A DNA stretch of 64,000 nucleotides from Streptosporangium lutulentum (GCF_030811455.1 NZ_JAUSQU010000001.1:2480001-2544000), one strand, 5' to 3'. Shown: positions 44,140 to 53,780, numbered from the stretch's first letter. Notes: a model not told the origin generated them from the letters alone. A program made the numbers and translations.

Positions 44140-44733
44140 TCAGTGGCGGTCGGGCTTGAAGACGAACATGAGTGCGCGGGCGTCCTCGGTGCCGGTGTTC
44201 TCAAGCATGTGGGGCTCGGTGGCGTCGAAGGTGGCGGTGTCACCGGGGCCGAGGACATAGGTGTCGAATCCGAGGTGCAGCGTCAGCCGGCCGGCGATCA
44301 CATAGGCGAAGTCGATGCCGTCGTGCCGCTGGAACTTGCCGGCCTCCACCGATGTGCCGCCCGGCGGGTAGGTGATCTCCATGAGCGTCGCGACGTCGGG
44401 GTGGATGTGGGCGAGCCGTTCCCACACCACCCCCGAATCGAGTCGGATCTTGGTCCGGTCACCGGCGTGCTCGACCGGCCGGTCCCGGTGCACGGGAACG
44501 ACCTGGGGCCGCGCCGGCGGGTCCGGGACGGACCGGCCCCCGAACAGTTCGTCCAACGACAGGTCCAGTTCGCGCACCAGGGCGTAGAGGGTGGTCACCG
44601 ACACGCGGCTGCGACCGGTCTCGACCTGGGACAGCATGCTGGCCGAGACTCCGACCCGGCCGGCGAGTTCGCGCAGCGACAGCCCCTTTCGCTTTCGCTC
44701 CTCCCGGATGTGCTTCCCGAACTCGACTTCCAT
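44140..44733 (-). CDS. XRE-cupin transcriptional regulator (1 of 3)
   Basis: A 197-residue protein with an N-terminal helix-turn-helix (LRELAGRVGVSASMLSQVETG) and a C-terminal cupin (about 110-190; GFDTYVLGPGDTATFDATEPH, MLENTG). Such proteins repress or activate catabolic genes and sense a small molecule in the cupin. It is the last gene after the six-gene transport/hydrolase run and 156 bp downstream of the ketopantoate-reductase-like gene. It shares domain layout with the regulators at 53841 and 54841. Confidence 0.9.
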   Translation of the reverse strand: MEVEFGKHIREERKRKGLSLRELAGRVGVSASMLSQVETGRSRVSVTTLYALVRELDLSLDELFGGRSVPDPPARPQVVPVHRDRPVEHAGDRTKIRLDSGVVWERLAHIHPDVATLMEITYPPGGTSVEAGKFQRHDGIDFAYVIAGRLTLHLGFDTYVLGPGDTATFDATEPHMLENTGTEDARALMFVFKPDRH

Positions 44734-44889
44734 CGAACGCTCCCGTTGCCCGCGCCTGTCTCGCCCCTGAGGGTCTCACGGCCCGACGGTACGCCGGGCC
44801 GTGGACATCAGCCTTCAGGCACGTTCACGGTGTGGCGGGATGCCGACCGGGGGCCGCGGGATGAACGGCGGCGTTCCCGATGGGCGGTG

Positions 44890-45918
44890 TTACGACAGGC
44901 TCTTCACCATCAGGTCGACGTTTTCGGGACGGGCTTCCAATTCGCCGGATTCGACCCGACGTGCCAGTTCCACCGCGATCGCGTTGGCGGGCGCCGAACT
45001 CCCGTGCTCGGCGTGGACGTCGACCACCAGACCGTTGATCTCCTCGACCTCGCAGCGGCGGCCCTTCATCCAGTCGTGCAACACGGTGGTCTTGGTGTGG
45101 GGCAGAGCGAAGTCGTACATGACCGCGTCCAGCAACGCCTCGACGAATTTGTGCGGGTCCGTCGGGTCGAGCCCGTCGAGACCGAAGATGGGCACCAGCT
45201 TGTTGCCGGTGGCGATGATGGCCTCGGCGGCCTCGATCCCGCACCGCAGCATGAACTCCCGCATCCCGGGGGTCGCCATCGCCTCCCGCATCGGCAGGTT
45301 CAGGACGGCCGAAGGCACCAGTTCGCCGGCATTGACCAGGAGCTTCGCCCACTTCGCCGACCGGATGTCCTCGACGATCTCCACGGTTCCCGCGTGCCCG
45401 AGGATGTCGGCGACCTCGCGTTCCCGCGGGCGGGTCGCCGCTGTCACGCTGCCGAGCCCGAACCAGGACTTCGCGGGTGGTGTGTGCCGTTCGACCACGC
45501 CGGGCTCGAACATCGCGGCACTGCACTCGATCACCGCACCGAGCGTGCGCTCGGGCCCCATGATGTCGGCGATCGCGTCGATCGTCATCCCGTTCTGCAG
45601 CCCGATCACCAGGCCGTCCGGTTTGACCAGCGGCTTGATCAGCTCGCACGCCCATCGCGTGTCATACGCCTTGACCAGCGTGAACACCAGATCGAAAGGT
45701 TCGCGCAGAGTCGCCACCTCGCAGAGGTTGAGCGCCCGCACGGGAGTGACGACGCTCTCCTCGGGCATGTCGACGCGGACCCCCGCCGCGCGCATCGCGG
45801 CCACGTGCTCCGGCCACTGCTCGATGAATGTGACGTCGAGGCCCGCTCTGGTGAGGTCGGCTCCGATCGCGGCACCGTTCGCGCCGGTGCCCAGCACAGC
45901 GATCCGTGGACCGGTCAT
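44890..45918 (-). CDS. Ketopantoate-reductase-like (ApbA/PanE) dehydrogenase
   Basis: A 342-residue 6-phosphogluconate-dehydrogenase-like enzyme. The cofactor loop is IAVLGTGANGAAIGADLTRAG and the middle parts VFTLVKAYDTRWA and LVIGLQNGMTID are family hallmarks. The catalytic Lys and the Asn are conserved in AKWAKLLVNAGE. True pantothenate synthesis seems unlikely in this context; it probably reduces or oxidises a 2-oxoacid or hydroxyacid from the same pathway. It follows the M24-fold gene by 9 bases, in one operon. Confidence 0.85.
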   Translation of the reverse strand: MTGPRIAVLGTGANGAAIGADLTRAGLDVTFIEQWPEHVAAMRAAGVRVDMPEESVVTPVRALNLCEVATLREPFDLVFTLVKAYDTRWACELIKPLVKPDGLVIGLQNGMTIDAIADIMGPERTLGAVIECSAAMFEPGVVERHTPPAKSWFGLGSVTAATRPREREVADILGHAGTVEIVEDIRSAKWAKLLVNAGELVPSAVLNLPMREAMATPGMREFMLRCGIEAAEAIIATGNKLVPIFGLDGLDPTDPHKFVEALLDAVMYDFALPHTKTTVLHDWMKGRRCEVEEINGLVVDVHAEHGSSAPANAIAVELARRVESGELEARPENVDLMVKSLS

Positions 45919-45927
45919 CGTGTCTCC

Positions 45928-47271
45928 TTATTCGGTCGGTCGGTTGTTGATGTGGGACTGGGCGTGGCGCTCGGTCGGCAGCGGTCCGCCGACGCTGTAG
46001 TAGCGCTGGCCCGCCACCAGCAGTTGCTCGGCAGGGAACTTGGTGATGACCTCGGCGCCGTCGGCGGTGACGACCAGCTCTTCCTCGATCCGCGCCGCCC
46101 CCACGCCGTCGGCCGACGGCCAGTAGGTCTCCAGCGCGAACACCATGCCCTCCTCCAGCACCTCCGGATGGTCCAGCGAGACCAGGCGGCTGAAGATCGG
46201 CTTTTCCCAGATGGACAGTCCGACGCCGTGGCCGTACTGCAGGGCGAAGGCGGCCTCCTCGTCGGCGAACCCGAATTCCTGCGCCGTCGGCCACACGTTC
46301 ACGATGTCGGCCGTCGTCGCGCCGGGCTTGACGAGTTCGATCGCGTGGTCCATGTATTCGCGGCAGCGCTTGTAGGCGTCGTTCTGCGCGCGGGAGGCGC
46401 TGCCGACCGCGAAAGTGCGGTAGTAGCAGGTCCGGTACCCCATGAAACTGTGCAGGATGTCGAAGAACGCCGGGTCTCCGGGGCGCAGCAGCCGGTCGCT
46501 GAACACGTGCGGATGCGGGGAGCACCGTTCCCCGGAGATCGCGTTGACGCCTTCCACCTGCTCCGACCCGAGGTCGAACAGCCGCTTCGCCACCAGTCCC
46601 ACGGCTTCGTTCTCGCGCACCCCGGGGCGCAGGAACGCGTACAGGTCGTCGTAGGCCGCGTCCACCATTGACGCGGCGGTGGTCAGCAGCGTGATCTCGT
46701 CGTCGGTCTTGATCCGGCGGGCCTCCAGGAAGATCTGCTGCCCGTCGACGACCTCGATGCCCTTGGCCCGCAGTGCCATCAGCACGGGGATCTCGGCGAT
46801 GTCCACGCCGATGGGCTCGTTCTGCAGGCCGTAGCGTTCGAGCTCTTCGAAGATCTTTTGTGCGACCGCCTCGGCGATGCCGGCGTCGGGGTGGAAGGCG
46901 CCTCGCAGCACGGAGATCCCGGCGCGGGCGCCGCTGGTGCCGCGGGCGGGTCCGGCCACGTCGTCACCGGTGCGGTAGTCCAGCCACGGTGCGTAGAGCT
47001 GGTGGTGGCGCGCCGCCGAGCCGAAGTCCCACAGCACGGGTTCGCCGCCGCGGGGAAGCAGGGCGAACCGGATCAGCTTGTCCATCGCCCACGTGCCGAT
47101 GTGGGTCGAGGTCATGTAGCGGATGTTGTGGAAGTCGAAGGTCAGCAGGGCACCGACGTCCGAGGCGGCGAGCTGCCGCTTGAGCTTGGCCAGCCGCTCC
47201 CGGCGCAGCCGGTCGACGTCGACGCGCGCCTCCCAGTCGACGACGTTCATGCCGAATGTAGCTGTTCCCAT
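45928..47271 (-). CDS. M24-fold (Xaa-Pro peptidase/creatinase-like) hydrolase, altered metal site
   Basis: A 447-residue protein. The N-terminal creatinase domain (about 1-165) has LLTFDFHNIRYMTSTHIG; the pita-bread catalytic domain is about 170-430. Of the five usual metal ligands, Asp (AFFDILH), His (QYGHGVGLS) and two Glu (FALETYW, ARIEEELVV) are present, but the second Asp, normally in GYxxDxxRT, is Cys here (GYRTCYYRT). This makes a plain dimetal peptidase doubtful and a creatinase-, ectoine-hydrolase- or DddP-like C-N or lyase reaction more likely. It is part of the amidohydrolase/ABC operon. ATG 47271 with GGAG in front. Confidence 0.82.
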   Translation of the reverse strand: MGTATFGMNVVDWEARVDVDRLRRERLAKLKRQLAASDVGALLTFDFHNIRYMTSTHIGTWAMDKLIRFALLPRGGEPVLWDFGSAARHHQLYAPWLDYRTGDDVAGPARGTSGARAGISVLRGAFHPDAGIAEAVAQKIFEELERYGLQNEPIGVDIAEIPVLMALRAKGIEVVDGQQIFLEARRIKTDDEITLLTTAASMVDAAYDDLYAFLRPGVRENEAVGLVAKRLFDLGSEQVEGVNAISGERCSPHPHVFSDRLLRPGDPAFFDILHSFMGYRTCYYRTFAVGSASRAQNDAYKRCREYMDHAIELVKPGATTADIVNVWPTAQEFGFADEEAAFALQYGHGVGLSIWEKPIFSRLVSLDHPEVLEEGMVFALETYWPSADGVGAARIEEELVVTADGAEVITKFPAEQLLVAGQRYYSVGGPLPTERHAQSHINNRPTE

Positions 47272-47490
47272 GAGTTTCTCCGGATTGTGTCGATGCTCAG
47301 CCACAGGGCCGGCGATGCGGATCCCGCCCGTTGGGGAGGGAACGAGTGAAAGGGCGGGCGACGCGTTCGTTCTCCGGCAGGACAGGTGCCGACGCTGCCC
47401 TGCCGGTGGAATCGCCCATCGTGGACCGGACGCGGTCCCGGCCCGGCGGGAGCGGCGCGAGCCCGTTGCCGGTACGCGACAGGGGGAGCA

Positions 47491-49989
47491 TCAGGCACCC
47501 GCCTTCCGCCGGGAGTCGCCCGTCCGGACCAGGGGGACCACCGCGGCGCCGATGACGAGGATGCCCTGGATCCAGTACTGCCAGGCCACGCTGACCGACA
47601 GGAAGCTCAGGGAACTCGTGATGGTCTGCAGGAACAGCGCGGTGGCCAGCGTCGCCAACGCCGAGCCGGTGCCGCCGAAGATGCTGGCGCCGCCCAGCAC
47701 CACGGCGGTGACCGAGGTGAGCGTGAGCGACTGGCCGATCGAGGCGTCACCGACACCGGTCTGCGAGTAGAACGCGATGCCGGCGCACGCGGCCAGCACC
47801 CCGGCGATCACGTAGGCGAGCAGCCGGGTGCGGCCGGTCGGCACCCCCATGCGCGCGGCCCGCAAGGCGTCGGCCCCGGTCGCCCGCAGCGCCCGGCCCG
47901 CCCTGGTACGGCGGATCACCACGTGGGCGAGCACCCCCACCACGACGGCGAGCACGAACACCATCGGGACACCGCCGAGCGTGGTGCCCAGCAGGCTGAG
48001 CAGGGTGTCGCCGGCCTGACCGCCGGGCAGCGGGCGCAGCAACTGTGCCAGCCCCAGCACCCCGATGGAGCTGACCAGGGTGGCGATCACCGGCGGCATG
48101 GCCACTTTCGACACCAGCAGGCCGTTGAGCAGCCCGATCGCCGCGCCCGCCCCGGCGGCGCACAGCACGCCGACGCCGAACAGGGCGGGTGAGCCGCCCG
48201 CGAAGAACGACACCGTGACCACCGACAGCGCGACCACCGAGCCCACGGACATGTCGATCCCGCCGGTCATCACGACCAGGAGCTGAGCGAGGGCGACCAG
48301 GGCCAGGGACGCGGTCGCCATGAACAGTTGCCCGAGGCTGAGGCTGCTCAGGAACGCCGGCGACGACAACGCGGTCAGCCCGCCGACGACGACGACCAGC
48401 GCCAGCATGGCCGCCGCCTGGAGCTCGCCGCCCAGCAGCGGGCGACCCGCCCGCGTGTGGGACGGCGGCGGCTGCTCGACGCTCATCTCGGTGGACAACA
48501 CGGCCGCGCCGGTGATCTCCCGTTCGGACAGCGTCGCCGCCTGCAACTCGGCCCTGACGCGCCCGCGAGAGAACACCAGCACCCGGTCGCACAGCCCTTC
48601 GAGCTCGACCGCGTCGGTGGACAGCGTGATGACCGCCGTGCCGCGGGCCGCGATCTCGCGGAGCACACGGTAGATCTCCAGCCGCGCCCCCGCGTCGACC
48701 CCCTGCGTCGGATCCTCGACCAGCAGCACCTTCGGCGCGCCGAGACTCGCGCGGGCGAGCAGCACCTTCTGCTGGTTGCCACCGGAGAGCGTGTTGACCG
48801 GAGTGTCCAGACTGGCCGCCTTGATCCGCAGGGCGGCCGCCGCGGGGGCGACCAGTTCCCGCTCCCGGCGGGGGACGAGCACCGACCGGGCCAGCGAGAC
48901 GTCCGGGAGCCGCAGCGCGTCGATGTTCTCCCGAACGCCCAGGTCACCGAACACCGCTTCCCGCAGGCGGTCCCCGGACAGGAACACGATGCCGTGCCTG
49001 GCCGCGGCGGACGGGCCGGACAACCGGACCGCCTTCCCCGCCACGTACACCGCTCCCTGGGATCGGGTGAGCCCGGCGAGCGCGCGAAGCACGTCCCGCT
49101 GCCCGTTGCCTTCGACGCCGGCGAAGCCGACGATCTCGCCCGCGCGCACCGATCCGTCGACGTCCTGGAATCCGGTGCCGGTGAGCTTCTCGAACCGGAA
49201 GACCGTCTCGGCACCGGTCAGGTCCGGCTTGCCGGGGAACGTGGTCTCCAGCGAGCGGCCGATGATGAGTTCGATGATCTGCTCGTCGCTGAAGTCCGCG
49301 ACCTTGCCGCCGCCGACCACGCGGCCGTCCCGCAGCACGGTCATCGAGTCGGCGATCTCCCGGATCTCCGGCATGCGGTGCGTGATGTAGACGACCGCGC
49401 CTCCTGCGGCGACGAGGGATCGGACCTTGCCGAACAGCCACTCGGTCTCGTCGGGGCCGAGCGCTTCGGTCGGCTCGTCGAGCACGAGCACCCGCGGTTC
49501 GTTGGCGAGCGCGGCGGCGATCTCCACCAGGTGCGCTTCACGCGGCGTCAGGTCGGCGACCCTCAGCCTGGAGTCGATCCGCAGGCCGAGCTTCTCGAAA
49601 TGCTTCCTGCTCCACTCGGCGGCGCCGGCCACGGAAGGCCGTACCGATTCGTTCAGGAGCACCAGCATCGATTCACTGATCGTCAGGGTCGGCGCGAGCG
49701 CCGGTGTCTGATACACCAGCGCCAGGCCGTGTTCCCTGGCCACCGTGGGCGTCATCGCCGGGTAGGACGTGCCCAGCAGGGAGATGCGTCCCTCGTCCGG
49801 GGTCACCGACCCCGCGGCGACCCCGACCAGGGTCGACTTTCCCGCGCCGTTCTCGCCGAGCACCGCGTGGATCTCCCCGGGGCGGACCGTCAGGTCCACC
49901 CCGTCCAGTGCCCGGACGCCGGGATACTGTTTGACGATCCCCGAGAGCGCGAGGGCGGCGTTGGCCGCTGCTTCCACCTTCATCTCCAT
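47491..49989 (-). CDS. Fusion of ribose-type ABC ATPase (two domains) and permease
   Basis: An 832-residue protein normally made as two. Residues 1-500 are an RbsA-type double ATPase: Walker A GENGAGKST (45-53) and Walker B LVLDEPTEAL in the first half; in the second, degenerate Walker A GVEGNGQ, signature LSGGNQQKVLLARA and Walker B VEDPTQGVDAG. Residues about 530-832 are an RbsC-type permease with about nine membrane helices and MTGGIDMSVGSVVALS. It is not a frameshift product; no internal start with a ribosome site is seen at the junction. It works with the separate permease and lipoprotein upstream. Confidence 0.9.
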   Translation of the reverse strand: MEMKVEAAANAALALSGIVKQYPGVRALDGVDLTVRPGEIHAVLGENGAGKSTLVGVAAGSVTPDEGRISLLGTSYPAMTPTVAREHGLALVYQTPALAPTLTISESMLVLLNESVRPSVAGAAEWSRKHFEKLGLRIDSRLRVADLTPREAHLVEIAAALANEPRVLVLDEPTEALGPDETEWLFGKVRSLVAAGGAVVYITHRMPEIREIADSMTVLRDGRVVGGGKVADFSDEQIIELIIGRSLETTFPGKPDLTGAETVFRFEKLTGTGFQDVDGSVRAGEIVGFAGVEGNGQRDVLRALAGLTRSQGAVYVAGKAVRLSGPSAAARHGIVFLSGDRLREAVFGDLGVRENIDALRLPDVSLARSVLVPRRERELVAPAAAALRIKAASLDTPVNTLSGGNQQKVLLARASLGAPKVLLVEDPTQGVDAGARLEIYRVLREIAARGTAVITLSTDAVELEGLCDRVLVFSRGRVRAELQAATLSEREITGAAVLSTEMSVEQPPPSHTRAGRPLLGGELQAAAMLALVVVVGGLTALSSPAFLSSLSLGQLFMATASLALVALAQLLVVMTGGIDMSVGSVVALSVVTVSFFAGGSPALFGVGVLCAAGAGAAIGLLNGLLVSKVAMPPVIATLVSSIGVLGLAQLLRPLPGGQAGDTLLSLLGTTLGGVPMVFVLAVVVGVLAHVVIRRTRAGRALRATGADALRAARMGVPTGRTRLLAYVIAGVLAACAGIAFYSQTGVGDASIGQSLTLTSVTAVVLGGASIFGGTGSALATLATALFLQTITSSLSFLSVSVAWQYWIQGILVIGAAVVPLVRTGDSRRKAGA

Positions 49990-49993
49990 CTGC

Positions 49994-51175
49994 TCAGCTG
50001 CTGAGCAGAGAGCCGAGTTGTGCGTCGGTCAGCTGGGAGGACGGCGGAGTGCCGTTGGGCAGTCCCGGCTTGCACGCCTTCGACGGGGCGACGGCGCCGT
50101 CAGAGCTGCCGGTGGAGTCCTCGTACAGGCCGAGCTGAACCAGGGAGGGCTCGGCGTCGGGCTTGCCGTTCAGCGCGGCGACGGCTTTGCGCAGCCCGAT
50201 ACGGCCGACCCAGGTGCGTGAGGAGACGGTGGCCAGCTCGTAGTCGGGGTTGGCCTTCTTCAGGGCGTCGAAGCCGCAGCTCAGCTCGTTGTCGTCGGTG
50301 GACGCGATCGGCACCAGAGGCCGGCCGGCGCCGGCGAAGGCCCGCGTCACCCCGCTCGTGGTCGCACCGTAGTCGCTGATCACACCGTCGATCTGGGGGT
50401 ACTTGGCCAGCAGGCCGCTCATCGCCTGCTGGGCCATGGCCGGATCCCAGTTGGTCGTCACCGGATCCTCGTTCAGCAGCTTCACCTGGGGCGCGGCGGC
50501 GAGCGCCTTCTTCACGCCCTCCATTTCCCCCGCCGACACCGCGTTACCCGCGGGCCCGCCGAGCATCACGATGTTGCCGCCCTTGGTGCCGAGCCGGTCG
50601 ATCATCCACTTCGCCCAGGTCTCACCCATGTACGCCGGGTCCCAGTCGACGTAGTCGAGGAAGTCCGATCCGGCGGAGCCGGTGGGATCCGCGGCGATCG
50701 GGACCACGGTGGTGCCCGCCTTCGTCGCCGCGCGCATGGCGGCCAGGTGCGAGGGGCCCGGGCCCGCGTCGGGGATGACCAGCAGGATGTTCACGCCCTT
50801 GGTGGTGAGGCTGGTGATGCCCGCCAGCGTCGCCTGCAGATCGCCGCGGCCCGCCACGTAGTCGAAGCTCGTGATCGCCGGGCACTTCTTGACCTCGTCC
50901 TCGACCTCGGCCCGGACGATCTTGGACCATGCGTTGGTGCCCAGACCGTCGACCAGGCCGACCTTCACCGGCTTGTCACCGCAGACCTGGTCCATCGAGA
51001 TCAGCGCCGACATGGGGCCCGAGTTGCCCACGGTGACCTGGCTGGGGCTTGCCGGGGTGCCGCCGGCGGCGGACGGCGAGGTGCTGTTCACACTGGAGCA
51101 TGCGGTCAATGCCGCGGCCAGGGTCGCCACCGTGGCGAACGCTGCGGTGGCATGGCGTCGGGTTTTCCTGGACAT
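49994..51175 (-). CDS. Lipoprotein substrate-binding protein, ribose/RbsB type
   Basis: A 393-residue protein with a lipoprotein signal (AFATVATLAAALTACSS; Cys26) and a type I periplasmic-binding fold (about 68-355; VKVGLVDGLGTNAWSKIVRAE, GVNILLVIPDAGPGPSH, DGVISDYGATTSGVTRAF). It captures the substrate for the transporter encoded around it. The gene ends 4 bases before the start of the ATPase-permease fusion. Ligand unknown; the amidohydrolase in the operon suggests a nitrogen heterocycle or amide rather than a sugar. Confidence 0.9.
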   Translation of the reverse strand: MSRKTRRHATAAFATVATLAAALTACSSVNSTSPSAAGGTPASPSQVTVGNSGPMSALISMDQVCGDKPVKVGLVDGLGTNAWSKIVRAEVEDEVKKCPAITSFDYVAGRGDLQATLAGITSLTTKGVNILLVIPDAGPGPSHLAAMRAATKAGTTVVPIAADPTGSAGSDFLDYVDWDPAYMGETWAKWMIDRLGTKGGNIVMLGGPAGNAVSAGEMEGVKKALAAAPQVKLLNEDPVTTNWDPAMAQQAMSGLLAKYPQIDGVISDYGATTSGVTRAFAGAGRPLVPIASTDDNELSCGFDALKKANPDYELATVSSRTWVGRIGLRKAVAALNGKPDAEPSLVQLGLYEDSTGSSDGAVAPSKACKPGLPNGTPPSSQLTDAQLGSLLSS

Positions 51176-51220
51176 GAGATTTCCCCAAAAGACGGGTGTG
51201 GATAAGCAAGAAGTGGTGTG

Positions 51221-52234
51221 TCAGGTCGGGTTTCGCCGGATGACGCGGCGCCGCAGGCGGTTCGCCAGATCGAGTTGGACGACGATGCCGACGCCGATGA
51301 TCGCGGCCTGCACGATGTTCTGCACGGCTGTCGTCTGGGTGTAGGTCTGGACCAGTTGATTGAGCTGCCCGAGAAAGAGCGCGCCCAGTGCGGTGCCCAC
51401 CAGGCTGCCCCGGCCACCGGTGAGCGCGGTGCCGCCGAGCACGACGGCGGCCACCGAAGGCAGCAGGTAGGAATCCCCCAGGGAAAGCGTGGTGGTGCGC
51501 AGGAACGCGGCCAGCAGGACACCGGTGGCCGCGGCGAGCAGGGCCGACAACACGTACGCGGCGACGATGTGGCGCCGGGTGCCGATGCCGGCCGCGTGTG
51601 CGGTGTGCCGGTTCGCGCCGACGAGTTCGTAGCGGCGCCCGAGTACGGTGGTTTTGAGCACGATCTGTGCCACCACGATGAGGACGACCGCGATGTAGAC
51701 CAGGTTGGGCACTCCGAGGGTACGGCCGACCGCGAAGCTCGTCAGCGACGACGGCGCCTCGGCGCTGTACCCGCCCGACAGGTACTGCACCAGACCGATC
51801 AGCACCGCGTTCATCGCGATGGTCACGACCAGGGGCGGCAGCCGGAAGATGGCGACGATCAGGCCGCTCGCCGCGCCCGCGGCGGCCGCCACGACCAGCG
51901 CGAGCACGATCGCCATCGTGAGGCCGAGCTCCTGCGGTGAGCCTTGTTTGGCGACGATGAACGCCCCGAGGGAGATCCCGCCCGCCACGGACAGGTCGAG
52001 TCCCGCCTGCTGGACGACGAGCGTCTGCCCCACCGAGACGATCGCGGTGAGCGCGGCGAAGGGCAACATCGCCAGCAACGCGCTCTGGCTCACACTGGCG
52101 GGGGAGATGACGGCACTCGCGATGAACAGGATGACGACCGCGGCGAGCGCGCGGCTGACGGGCCATGCCGCCAGGCGCTGTGCCAACGGGTCGCCCGCGC
52201 GGATCACGGGCGCTGTCATCGCCGGTGCGCTCAC
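51221..52234 (-). CDS. ABC transporter permease, ribose type
   Basis: A 337-residue membrane protein with about nine helices. QTLVVQQAGLDLSVAGGISLGAF is the conserved permease motif of the RbsC/XylH group, and VVLGGTALTGGRGSLVGTAL its C-terminal counterpart. It starts with GTG overlapping the amidohydrolase stop (GTGA), so translation is coupled. With the permease half of the fusion protein it forms a two-permease transporter. Confidence 0.92.
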   Translation of the reverse strand: MSAPAMTAPVIRAGDPLAQRLAAWPVSRALAAVVILFIASAVISPASVSQSALLAMLPFAALTAIVSVGQTLVVQQAGLDLSVAGGISLGAFIVAKQGSPQELGLTMAIVLALVVAAAAGAASGLIVAIFRLPPLVVTIAMNAVLIGLVQYLSGGYSAEAPSSLTSFAVGRTLGVPNLVYIAVVLIVVAQIVLKTTVLGRRYELVGANRHTAHAAGIGTRRHIVAAYVLSALLAAATGVLLAAFLRTTTLSLGDSYLLPSVAAVVLGGTALTGGRGSLVGTALGALFLGQLNQLVQTYTQTTAVQNIVQAAIIGVGIVVQLDLANRLRRRVIRRNPT

Positions 52235-53616
52235 GCCGGAGACAGATTCGTCTCGGGCTGCCAGTCGCCGCCGATCGCGGCGCCTTCCAGCGAACCGACG
52301 ACGTGATCGCGCGAGGACTCCGCCATGCTGCGCAGCCGGTCGAGGTCGACGCCGATCAGCTTTCCGTCACGCTTGACGAACTTCCCGGCCACCAGGATGT
52401 CCTTCACCAGGCCGGGGTGGGCGTTGTAGACGACGGTGGCGACCGGGTTGGTGATCGGCAGGGTGGCCAGGGTGTCGTTGGACAGGATCAGGATGTCGGC
52501 GGCCTTGCCGACTTCGAGCGAACCGGTGACGTCCACGAGCCCGTTGGCTCGGGCGCCCTCGATCGTCGCGAAGCGGAGCACGTCCTGGCAGCGGAGCCTG
52601 ATCCGATCCACCGGCTCGCCCGCCTCCACCGCGGCCTCGTTGTCGCTCGCCCGTTGCACCGCGATCGTCGTCCGCATCAGGGAGAACATGTCGCCGCCGA
52701 CCGAGCTGCACACGTCGACCGACAGCGACGGCTGGATGCCCGCGTCGAGCAGTCGTCCCGTCGCGGGCCAGCCGTGTCCCATCTGCATCTCGACGTCGGT
52801 CGCGACCGAGGCGGACCCGCCCGTGTCGGCGATGAGCCGCAGCTCGTCGTCGGCGATGGTGTTGCAGTGGACGTAGGTCGTCGTGTCGGCGAGCAGGCCC
52901 GCCTCGTTCAGCTTGTGGATCGGCTTGGTCTTGCCCCAGTGACCGTCGCCGACGTGTACCGAGACGCGCAGGTCGAGTTCGCGCGCGAGCAGGAAGTCCG
53001 CCTTGGTGACCTCCATCGTGGTGAACTGCGGACCGCGCGCCGCCAGCCCCATGGTCACCAAACCGTCGTTGGCGGAGAAGCGACCCGTGCGTAGCCGGCG
53101 GACGTCCGACTCCGGGTGCGGGACGGGTGAGGGAAACGGGCCGCCCCACTGCTGCGCGCCCCCACCGTGGGAGAACACCGCGCGGATCCCTGATTCCTCC
53201 AGCGCGTCGACGGCCGCGTCCGTGTGTTCCGGGGTGTACAGGTTGTGGGACCAGTCGAGCAACGTGGTGATGCCGGAATCAAGTGCTTCCAGCGCGCCGA
53301 TGAGGTTGCCCGCGTAGGTGTCCTCGGGGCGGAAATACCGGCTCAGTCCCGTGTGGAGACCGACGAGGTATTGATCGAGCGTCCAGTCCGAGGCGATGTT
53401 GCGGACCACGGACTGCCAGGTGTGGCGGTGGGTGTCGATCAGGCCCGGCATCACGATCCGGCCGCTGATGTCGATCCGTTCCGCGTCGGGCGCTTCCAGC
53501 TCACGCCCGATGGCGGCGATCTTGCCGTCTCGGATCAGTATGTCTCCCGGCCAGAAGACGGTGTTTGAGTCATCGCAGGTAACGACGATCCCGCCGGAGA
53601 GAAGAAGCGTGTTCAT
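52231..53616 (-). CDS. Amidohydrolase family protein (cytosine-deaminase/chlorohydrolase-like)
   Basis: A 461-residue zinc-type hydrolase. The metal-binding HxH is in GLIDTHRHTWQS (about residues 59-66), two more His in RVSVHVGDGHW and TYVHCNTIADDE, and the catalytic Asp in LSVDVCSSVGGD. This is the subgroup with guanine deaminase, hydroxydechloroatrazine hydrolase and 5'-deoxyadenosine-type deaminases. It should hydrolyse a C-N bond of a ring or amine. It heads a six-gene run with a transporter, so its substrate is probably the compound imported. Confidence 0.92.
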   Translation of the reverse strand: MNTLLLSGGIVVTCDDSNTVFWPGDILIRDGKIAAIGRELEAPDAERIDISGRIVMPGLIDTHRHTWQSVVRNIASDWTLDQYLVGLHTGLSRYFRPEDTYAGNLIGALEALDSGITTLLDWSHNLYTPEHTDAAVDALEESGIRAVFSHGGGAQQWGGPFPSPVPHPESDVRRLRTGRFSANDGLVTMGLAARGPQFTTMEVTKADFLLARELDLRVSVHVGDGHWGKTKPIHKLNEAGLLADTTTYVHCNTIADDELRLIADTGGSASVATDVEMQMGHGWPATGRLLDAGIQPSLSVDVCSSVGGDMFSLMRTTIAVQRASDNEAAVEAGEPVDRIRLRCQDVLRFATIEGARANGLVDVTGSLEVGKAADILILSNDTLATLPITNPVATVVYNAHPGLVKDILVAGKFVKRDGKLIGVDLDRLRSMAESSRDHVVGSLEGAAIGGDWQPETNLSPA

Positions 53617-53713
53617 CAGCGTGAACCTCCGCAGGCTTGGCGAGGGGTGTTCGATTCCGCTGATCTGTTGATGTTCCTCAGCCGGATCAGCGTGAACAAA
53701 CTATGCGAGCTAC

Positions 53714-53752
53714 ACTGAACATCTGTCAAGTAAAAATTGATTTTCGTTCAGT
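53714..53752. promoter_or_regulatory. Long-spaced ACTGAAC/GTTCAGT dyad upstream of the amidohydrolase operon
   Basis: ACTGAAC (53714-53720) and GTTCAGT (53746-53752) are exact complements separated by 25 bp, in the AT-rich promoter region of the operon. GTTCAAC follows at 53769-53775. The half-site GTTCA recurs next to the XRE-cupin genes, so this may be where one of those regulators acts. Confidence 0.45.
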
Positions 53753-53780
53753 CTCATTGATCACTCGTGTTCAACAAAAA

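Noticed and set aside
44890..45918. Naming the PanE-like gene panE
   Set aside because: It lies in a transport/hydrolase operon, not with pantothenate genes, so the symbol would overstate the evidence.
44131..46671. 846-codon plus-strand frame opposite the XRE, PanE-like and M24 genes
   Set aside because: It spans three real minus-strand genes and has no motif.
48328..50004. 558-codon plus-strand frame opposite the ABC fusion
   Set aside because: Shadow of the ATPase frame, no family signal.
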